A DNA stretch of 7,952 nucleotides from CAITQP01 sp964387965 (lineage in GTDB: Bacteria; Patescibacteriota; Minisyncoccia; Phycocordibacterales; UBA9973): NCBI GenBank assembly GCA_964387965.1, contig CAYLXO010000027.1, positions 1 to 7,952 of the forward strand. The letters run 5' to 3'. Each line of letters starts with the position of its first letter. The first letter of the stretch is position 1. The position numbers were made by a program, and so were the translations under genes. Under the pieces are notes generated by a model. It had not been told where the DNA came from. It saw only the letters and a program-made list of their open reading frames with translations, and ran no database searches. This document shows positions 3,486 through 7,952 of this stretch, piece after piece.

Positions 3486-5648
3486 TTACTCAAAATGAAG
3501 TAATCCAGATTTGGATTCAACGATTTCTTTTATTTTTGAATGTTGTGCGAGGGTAGGATCATTTTCAATAAGTGCGATAGCTTCTGTGCGAGCAAGTTCT
3601 ACCATTTTAATATTTTTTATTGCTTCCATACCAAGGTCTGTGATACCCCATTGTTTTACACCAGATAGCTCGCCGGCTCCTCGAAGGGACAAATCAAGCT
3701 CGGCAAGCTCAAATCCATTTCTCGCCTCTTTAAGTGCCTTTAAACGCTTAAGGGCTGTGTCTCCAGTAGAGGCTGGCATAAGATAACAATATGCTTGATG
3801 AGTCCCGCGTATAACACGCCCACGGAGCTGGTGAAGCTGAGCAAGACCGAAGCGTTCTGCCCCTTCGATGACTATCACAGTCGCGTTTGGTACATTCACG
3901 CCAACCTCTACAACACTCGTCGCACACAAAATATCAATTTCATGTTTTGAAAACGCTTCCATAATCTCGTCTTTTTTTGCAGGTGTCATTTTCGAATGGA
4001 GTATGCCAATACGGTATTGTTTGAACACTTTTTCTTTTAAACGCTTTGCTTCGGCTGTAACCGATTTTGCTTGTAGGGCGAGTTCTTTTTTTGGATCAGG
4101 TTCATCGATGCGTGGACAGATGATATATGCCTGTCTGCCCATTAGAAGTTCTGCGTGAATTTTTTCGTACATGTCATCACGTTTAGCGGGAAGTACTATC
4201 TCAGTAATGATAGGTTTGCGACCGGCTGGCATTTCATCAAGAAGCGATAAATCCAAATCACCATAAATTGTAAGTGCGAGAGTACGGGGGATTGGCGTTG
4301 CAGTCATTGAGAGAAGGTGAGGAGCAAAACCTTCTTTTGTGACTAGTTTTTTTCTTTGCATAGTGCCAAAGCGATGTTGTTCGTCGATGATTGCAAGCGC
4401 TAGATGTTTGAACACAACTGATTTTTGAATCAGTGCGTGAGTGCCGATAAGAATAGGGATTTCACCGTTTGCGACCCATTTTAAAAGTTGTGAGCGGGAG
4501 ATATTTGTCCATGGTTCGCGGGCGCTTGCTACTTTTGTAGGAAATTTTCTACAACCAGACCCTGTGATAAGCCCCACAGAAATTCCTGTATGTTTAAAAT
4601 ACTGAATAAAATTTTCAAAATGTTGCGTTGCTAGAATTTCGGTAGGGGCCATGTACGCCACCTGAAGATTCCCAAAACTTTTTCCGTCAGGACGTGTCTT
4701 AATGGTCGCATACGAGAGTGTTGCAGCAACTGCCGTCTTTCCGCTACCGACATCTCCCTCCAAAAGGCGTGCCATTGGATGATCTCCCTGCATGTCAGAC
4801 AATGCTGTCTCTATTGCACGAGTTTGTGCTTGTGTATGTTTGAATGGAAAACGCTCCACAAAATCCTCGATATCATTCTTGTCGTAGTTTATTGCGTATG
4901 ATTTGTTTTTTTCATAATTCTCTCTATCGATTTTGCGTGCGAGTTGAACAAAAAAAACTTCTTCGAATGCAAAACGTTTTCGTGCAGATGTCGCATGATC
5001 TTCTTTTTGTGGCGCGTGTATCCATATAAGGGCAGTAGATAGTTTTGGCAGATTGTATTTTTTTAGAATGGACTCTGGTATGTAATCGGGGATGTCTTGA
5101 ACAATGCCCGATTTAAAGATTTTTTGGATGGTGTGATAAATGAATTTACTCGTAATGCCTCGAGTTTCTCGGTATACCGGAAAGCCAAATACTTCTCCTG
5201 CGTCTTCTCCAAAAAGTGATCCATGGGTATCAATCGGGAGAACATTTTTTTCCTTAAGTTCTGGATTTGTAAGGTATATACCGTGTTTGCCATCCGCAAC
5301 TTTGCCCGAAAGTTCGACGGTATCTCCCTCATACACCATACGTGCCATGTATGCTTGGTTGAACCACAGTATCTTAATGCTTCCTGATGTGTCAGTGAGC
5401 GTTGCTTCTCCCATGGGCATCTTACTCTTGAAAGCCTTTTTGGTTTTAAGTCCGGAAATCGTTCCATAGAGTGTGACAAGTTCACCAGCACGCGCGTCAC
5501 GAATAAGTTTTATCTCAGAAATATTTGAATAGCGAGTCGGGAAGTAATAGAGGATATCTCGAATAGTTTCTAGTGACAGATGAGAGAGCGCCTTTTTCTG
5601 TTCGGCAGAAATTCGAAAATGGTTTTCGAGCTTGTCGGTAAGATGCAT
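3486..5648 (-). CDS. recG: ATP-dependent DNA helicase RecG
   Basis: RecG is a superfamily 2 double-strand DNA translocase that remodels stalled replication forks and Holliday junctions. At 720 residues it is near the usual length (about 690). The N-terminal wedge/OB region covers about 1-200 (RYSNISEIKLI, ATLTDTSGSIKILWFNQAY). Helicase motifs follow in order: Walker A GDVGSGKT 298-305, THAL 403-406, DEQHR 422-426, MTATPIPRT 448-456, GILHSKM 548-554, and motif VI QLHQLRGRVIRG 604-615. The C-terminus has the RecG-type SGVKQWGITDLGM segment. In motif VI the usual Gly of GRVGR is Ile613 (codon at 3812-3810). An extra stretch of about 15-20 residues (about 365-388) lies between LITGS and the GEIPILIGTHAL strand. 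The ATG at 5648 has no ribosome binding site but a TATACT box 9 nt upstream. It is divergent from the 60-aa gene and convergent with the sensor gene. Confidence 0.97.
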   Translation of the reverse strand: MHLTDKLENHFRISAEQKKALSHLSLETIRDILYYFPTRYSNISEIKLIRDARAGELVTLYGTISGLKTKKAFKSKMPMGEATLTDTSGSIKILWFNQAYMARMVYEGDTVELSGKVADGKHGIYLTNPELKEKNVLPIDTHGSLFGEDAGEVFGFPVYRETRGITSKFIYHTIQKIFKSGIVQDIPDYIPESILKKYNLPKLSTALIWIHAPQKEDHATSARKRFAFEEVFFVQLARKIDRENYEKNKSYAINYDKNDIEDFVERFPFKHTQAQTRAIETALSDMQGDHPMARLLEGDVGSGKTAVAATLSYATIKTRPDGKSFGNLQVAYMAPTEILATQHFENFIQYFKHTGISVGLITGSGCRKFPTKVASAREPWTNISRSQLLKWVANGEIPILIGTHALIQKSVVFKHLALAIIDEQHRFGTMQRKKLVTKEGFAPHLLSMTATPIPRTLALTIYGDLDLSLLDEMPAGRKPIITEIVLPAKRDDMYEKIHAELLMGRQAYIICPRIDEPDPKKELALQAKSVTAEAKRLKEKVFKQYRIGILHSKMTPAKKDEIMEAFSKHEIDILCATSVVEVGVNVPNATVIVIEGAERFGLAQLHQLRGRVIRGTHQAYCYLMPASTGDTALKRLKALKEARNGFELAELDLSLRGAGELSGVKQWGITDLGMEAIKNIKMVELARTEAIALIENDPTLAQHSKIKEIVESKSGLLHFE

Positions 5649-5656
5649 AGGTATTT

Positions 5657-5662
5657 AGTATA
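5657..5662 (-). promoter_or_regulatory. -10 box of recG; very short leader
   Basis: The minus strand reads TATACT. Its downstream edge is 9 nt from the recG ATG, so the mRNA would have zero to two leader bases. No convincing -35. It is divergent from and close to the promoter at 5690-5718. Confidence 0.45.
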
Positions 5663-5689
5663 CAAGAAAAATAAGGGACGGGTTATTTG

Positions 5690-5718
5690 TTGACACAGTG
5701 CAGTTTTCAATTTATATT
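5690..5718 (+). promoter_or_regulatory. Consensus-like sigma-70 promoter of the 60-aa gene
   Basis: TTGACA (5690-5695), 17-nt spacer, TATATT (5713-5718). This is the best -35/-10 pair in the window. The start would be near 5725, leaving about 25 nt of leader before the ATG at 5750. Confidence 0.75.
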
Positions 5719-5749
5719 GAGGGTATTGTTTAACGCACATTTACAGCAT

Positions 5750-5932
5750 ATGGAAACACAGATAAACACAGGAAAGCCTTTAGTTCAAGAAAAAACTCTA
5801 CAACAGCAGGCATTCGAAGACTCGGTCAATAATATTGCCGAGAGACAGAAAAAAAGAAGCAATTCAAATGTTGCAGACAGTGGAGAAGAAAACGAAGAAC
5901 GCGACAAACGTCGTGCCAGGAAGGCACAGTAG
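5750..5932 (+). CDS. Small charged hypothetical protein, 60 aa
   Basis: I do not recognise a family. The protein starts METQINTGKPLVQEK and ends KRRARKAQ. It is rich in Glu, Gln, Lys and Arg, with no hydrophobic segment, no Cys and no signal peptide. The C-terminal third (EENEERDKRRARKAQ) is highly charged, so disorder or nucleic-acid binding is possible but unproven. Support for it being a gene: a consensus promoter at the right distance upstream, an ATG after the expected transcription start, and a strong terminator 19 nt after the TAG. Against: no ribosome binding site is seen. A longer frame could open at a TTG at 5687, but that lies upstream of the promoter -35, so the ATG at 5750 is chosen. 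Confidence 0.6.
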   Translation: METQINTGKPLVQEKTLQQQAFEDSVNNIAERQKKRSNSNVADSGEENEERDKRRARKAQ

Positions 5933-5951
5933 TAATGTTATTTTTAAAGTA

Positions 5952-5979
5952 AAAATGCCCCACAGAAGCGGGGCATTTT
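5952..5979. terminator. Bidirectional terminator between the 60-aa gene and the response regulator
   Basis: Arms 5952-5961 (AAAATGCCCC) and 5970-5979 (GGGGCATTTT) with an 8-nt loop. It serves the plus-strand small gene and the minus-strand receiver gene, whose stop is at 5985. Confidence 0.92.
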
Positions 5980-5984
5980 CATTT

Positions 5985-6353
5985 CTACTTAAGGATTTCT
6001 TTTATGCGTTCAGCGAGTTCGTCGAGAGTAAAGTTTGATTTGACCATGTAGTCTGTAGCACCAAGGTCTTTTGCATGTTTTACATCAGCGTCTTCAGAAA
6101 GGTTTGAGAAAACGATGACTGGTACCTTCGCTGTATTTGGGTTCTCACGGATTCCTTTTAGGATTCCAAAACCATCTGTTCCTGGGAGAATAAGGTCGAG
6201 GAGTACCATGTCAGGCATATCACTTGTGAGTACTTTTGTTGCTTCGTCGCTGTTTGATGCAGCTTTCACCTCAAATCCTTCCTTTTCGAGCTTTGTTGAT
6301 GCAAGGCCCTGAAGGAAACTATCATCTTCGACTATTAGGATTTTCTTTGCCAT
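5985..6353 (-). CDS. CheY-like stand-alone response regulator receiver
   Basis: 122 residues, a single REC domain with no DNA-binding or enzymatic output. The acidic pocket is E9-D10-D11 (ILIVEDD), the phospho-acceptor is Asp53 (LLDLILPGTDGFG), the switch residue is Ser83 (VIVFSN) and the conserved lysine is Lys105 (YMVKSN). All residues needed for phosphorylation are present. It lies 79 nt downstream of the histidine kinase on the same strand and has its own extended -10 promoter, so it is probably the partner of that kinase. Single-domain regulators act by protein-protein contact or as phosphate shuttles; the target here is unknown. The start ATG has an A-rich upstream stretch and no clear Shine-Dalgarno. 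Confidence 0.95.
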   Translation of the reverse strand: MAKKILIVEDDSFLQGLASTKLEKEGFEVKAASNSDEATKVLTSDMPDMVLLDLILPGTDGFGILKGIRENPNTAKVPVIVFSNLSEDADVKHAKDLGATDYMVKSNFTLDELAERIKEILK

Positions 6354-6403
6354 TGTTTTTGCGTATAGACTGCTTATGTTCGTAATCGTTTTCGATCGCT
6401 AGA

Positions 6404-6412
6404 ATTATAGCA
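6404..6412 (-). promoter_or_regulatory. Extended -10 promoter of the response regulator
   Basis: The minus strand reads TGCTATAAT, identical to the sensor-gene promoter at 2711-2719. The start would be near 6397, with a leader of about 44 nt. No good -35. It lies in the gap after the kinase stop and allows the receiver to be expressed apart from the kinase. Confidence 0.6.
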
Positions 6413-6432
6413 TAGGCCCAAAATGGGGGCTA

Positions 6433-7185
6433 CTACACACTAGTACCCTTCGGGAAGGAAACATAGAAGGTCGTTCCTTCATTTTCCTTGCTCTCAAACC
6501 AGATTTTTCCGTTATGTTTTTCAACAATTTTTGCTGTCGTAAAGAGTCCAAGTCCTGAGCCGACAACGTCTTGTTTTTTTGCATTGTCTGCGCGGAAGAA
6601 TTTGCCGAAAATGTTTGGTTGTTCAGCTTCACTAATACCGATTCCAGTATCGCGCACAGAAACTTCGATGCTATCTGATTTTTCTGTGACGTTGATAAAA
6701 ATCTTTCCGCCACTATTTGAATATTTGATAGCGTTTTCGATGAGGTTTTGGAATACAACGCGAATTTTTTCCTTGTCTACATTTACTTCTTTTATTTGGT
6801 GATCTGGACGCAAGAAGATGATTTCGATTCCGCGCTTGTATGATTCACCCATGAAATCAAAATGCACTTCATCGATAAGCGTTACCAAGTCTGTAGGCTC
6901 GGGATGCATTGATTCAAGTGTATCTTCAGCATGGTTTATTGAAAGCATTTCATTCACAAGACGGATCATGCGGTCGTCGGATTCCATCGCTTTTTTCATG
7001 AAGCTTTGCTGCTCTTGATTGAGCGCACCAAAGTCACCATCCAAAAACATTTTCAAAATCCATTTCATTGCAGAGAGACTTGTGCGAAGTTGGTGTGCGG
7101 AAATAGAGATAAGGTCACTCTTTACAGCGTTTTGTTTCTTAAGCTCCTCGTTTTCTTCTATGAGTCCCTTTTGTTGTTCGATCAT
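6433..7185 (-). CDS. Soluble histidine kinase (HisKA + HATPase_c) without sensor domain
   Basis: 250 residues. A short coiled-coil-like N-terminus (MIEQQKGLIEENEELKKQ) leads straight into the dimerisation/phosphorylation domain, with H-box SAHQLRTSL and phospho-acceptor His31. The ATP-binding domain shows the N box (NLIENAIKYS, 147-156), G1 DTGIGI (179-184), F box FGKFFRA (193-199) and G2 GSGLGL (209-214). It is catalytically complete. The usual Pro after HxLRT is Ser. There is no membrane segment, PAS, GAF or HAMP region, so the input must come from another protein or from the cytosol. A TATACT box ends 7 nt before the ATG, so the mRNA may be leaderless. It is followed on the same strand by the receiver gene, its likely partner, and preceded by the NadM-like gene with a 40-nt gap. 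Confidence 0.95.
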   Translation of the reverse strand: MIEQQKGLIEENEELKKQNAVKSDLISISAHQLRTSLSAMKWILKMFLDGDFGALNQEQQSFMKKAMESDDRMIRLVNEMLSINHAEDTLESMHPEPTDLVTLIDEVHFDFMGESYKRGIEIIFLRPDHQIKEVNVDKEKIRVVFQNLIENAIKYSNSGGKIFINVTEKSDSIEVSVRDTGIGISEAEQPNIFGKFFRADNAKKQDVVGSGLGLFTTAKIVEKHNGKIWFESKENEGTTFYVSFPKGTSV

Positions 7186-7191
7186 GGAAGT

Positions 7192-7197
7192 AGTATA
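7192..7197 (-). promoter_or_regulatory. -10 box of the histidine kinase; probable leaderless start
   Basis: The minus strand reads TATACT, with its downstream edge 7 nt from the ATG at 7185. A weak -35-like TTCGAC lies at 7219-7214 with 16-nt spacing. No ribosome binding site is seen. Confidence 0.45.
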
Positions 7198-7225
7198 AAG
7201 TAAAAAGTCTAAAGTCGAAAGCCGG

Positions 7226-7741
7226 CTATTTCTTCGATGTAATGTAATCAGCGATGGATTTTGGCACTATGTTTTCCCAGTTTTCACTCTGGTCTCGTAC
7301 ATGACCACTCCGCTCACGATGAGTACCTTCTGGGATATCGATAAGAGTTTCGGTTTTAAAACCCGCATCTATAATCGCGCGGATTTTTTTGTCATCATCA
7401 GCACTTGTTTTGCTTATAAAAAAAAGCGTGTCTTTTGGTAAGAGGGTTTCAATATTTTTGTAATCACTTGGAAAGGGGATGAATGAATATGAAGAATCAT
7501 TTACACCGACTTCGCGTAGTGCAGATGTGAGCATTTCTACACGTTCATCGTATGAGTAGGGGTTTAGTTCTTTTGTACAAGGATATCCTGTGCGGTCGGC
7601 TTCCTCTTGTGTGCAAATTTCTGGGGTGCAAATACCAATACGAACATGCTCTCTCTTTTCAAGAGCCGAAAGTATATATCTAATATGCCCATTGTGTGGG
7701 GGTTGAAATCGTCCATGAACAAAACCTATCTCAACTTTCAT
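7226..7741 (-). CDS. NadM-like nucleotidyltransferase (putative nicotinamide-nucleotide adenylyltransferase)
   Basis: 171 residues from the ATG at 7741; an in-frame TTG at 7759 would add six residues, but the ATG directly precedes the first beta-strand (MKVEIGFVHGRF). The nucleotidyltransferase alpha/beta phosphodiesterase fold is shown by GRFQPPHNGH with HxGH at 16-19. The C-terminal half resembles archaeal-type NadM: NPYSYDERVEML, FFISKTSADDDKKI, a degenerate ISGTxVR-type motif (ERSGHVRD, 143-150) and NWENIVPKSIADYI. Such enzymes join NMN and ATP to give NAD and pyrophosphate. Related enzymes transfer CMP or AMP to other phosphates, so the substrate is not certain. The His in SGHVR in place of Thr is a departure from the usual motif. 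The stop is 40 nt before the kinase start, suggesting partial co-transcription. Confidence 0.75.
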   Translation of the reverse strand: MKVEIGFVHGRFQPPHNGHIRYILSALEKREHVRIGICTPEICTQEEADRTGYPCTKELNPYSYDERVEMLTSALREVGVNDSSYSFIPFPSDYKNIETLLPKDTLFFISKTSADDDKKIRAIIDAGFKTETLIDIPEGTHRERSGHVRDQSENWENIVPKSIADYITSKK

Positions 7742-7811
7742 GCGGTGTTTGTTGGACAAAGTTCGAAACTATTTCGAGCAAAATCCAAATGATTAAAAAT
7801 ACTAATGCGGA

Positions 7812-7861
7812 CGAGGCAAGGCGAAACTATTTGTCTGGGGGAATGGATTCGCCTTGCCTCG
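7812..7861. repeat. 14-bp inverted repeat
   Basis: CGAGGCAAGGCGAA (7812-7825) and its perfect complement at 7848-7861, with a 22-nt centre. No T-run follows, so it is not a typical terminator. Its GC content is well above that of the genes. Confidence 0.75.
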
Positions 7862-7868
7862 GCTGATT

Positions 7869-7909
7869 TCCCGCCCGCAGGAGGGGTCTGGGGAGGAATG
7901 CGGGCGGGA
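7869..7909. repeat. 11-bp GC-rich inverted repeat with G-rich centre
   Basis: TCCCGCCCGCA (7869-7879) and TGCGGGCGGGA (7899-7909), with a 19-nt centre containing two GGGG runs. GGCGGGAT recurs at 7914-7921. No T-run follows the stem at once; a T-run occurs only at about 7926-7932. Confidence 0.7.
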
Positions 7910-7952
7910 TTTCGGCGGGATTCTAATTTTTTTCCAAAATGATTTTCGGACA

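Larger units (their letters stand above)
7742..7952. other. Gene-free region with GC-rich inverted repeats
   Basis: No gene can be supported here; the next gene must lie beyond the window. The region contains an 11-base direct repeat CGAAACTATTT (7764-7774 and 7822-7832), a small palindrome TCGAAA-CTA-TTTCGA around the first copy, and two GC-rich inverted repeats listed separately. No promoter for the NadM-like gene could be identified with confidence. Confidence 0.6.

Noticed and set aside
5063..5500. 145-codon minus-strand frame inside recG
   Set aside because: It is out of frame with a well-conserved recG and its translation has no recognisable domain; a shadow frame.
6416..6430. Terminator between histidine kinase and receiver
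   Set aside because: GCCC...GGGC pairing is only about 4 bp with no T-run; too weak to call.
6405..6758. 117-codon minus-strand frame over the end of the histidine kinase
   Set aside because: It overlaps conserved kinase boxes in another frame and runs through the receiver promoter; composition is typical of a shadow.
7742..7759. TTG start at 7759 for the NadM-like gene
   Set aside because: It adds only six residues before the first beta-strand, and the ATG at 7741 fits the fold directly.

Overview
The window looks like a piece of a small, AT-leaning bacterial genome of the Patescibacteria/CPR type, probably Parcubacteria-like. This rests on gene style, not on a marker phylogeny: a C-terminally short CorC/CNNM protein, a membrane sensor with no output domain, a soluble histidine kinase with no sensor, a stand-alone receiver, a RecG with an altered helicase motif VI, and -10 boxes that sit almost on the start codon. 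All reading frames are open under the standard bacterial code. No visible gene ends in TGA and none contains an in-frame TGA, so nothing suggests the UGA=Gly code of Gracilibacteria/SR1.

Layout. 1-1032 (+) is the 3' part of ftsH, closed by a strong bidirectional hairpin terminator. 1085-1361 is a striking tRNA locus. An intact tRNA-Ile with anticodon UAU (1180-1253) sits inside a second, identical tRNA-Ile that is split in its anticodon loop (5' half 1085-1122, 3' half 1321-1361). The 198-nt insert is bounded by a TTATA direct duplication, and its two arms are complementary, so the transcript could fold as a tRNA on a rod growing from the anticodon loop of another tRNA. 1359-1617 is a gene-free cluster of inverted repeats. 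It includes two diverged copies of one hairpin element whose arms have changed together, and one copy of the flanks without the hairpin.

1668-2675 (+) is a DUF21+CBS (CorC/CNNM-type) membrane protein. 2759-3454 (+) is a two-TM protein with an extracellular PDC/Cache-like sensor and only a short cytoplasmic tail. A shared bidirectional terminator (3453-3478) separates it from recG (3486-5648, -). A consensus-like promoter at 5690-5718 drives a small charged 60-aa protein (5750-5932, +). On the minus strand, read right to left, lie a NadM-like nucleotidyltransferase (7741-7226), a soluble histidine kinase (7185-6433) and a CheY-like receiver (6353-5985). These look like one transcription direction with internal promoters. 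7742-7952 is gene-free and holds GC-rich inverted repeats.

Functionally, the kinase and receiver form a plausible two-component pair. The kinase lacks an input domain and the 2759-3454 protein lacks an output domain, so they could be halves of a split sensor kinase; this is inference. The rest is housekeeping: FtsH proteolysis, RecG fork rescue, nucleotide/NAD salvage, metal homeostasis and AUA decoding. The most unusual content is the nested tRNA locus and the adjacent hairpin repeats.
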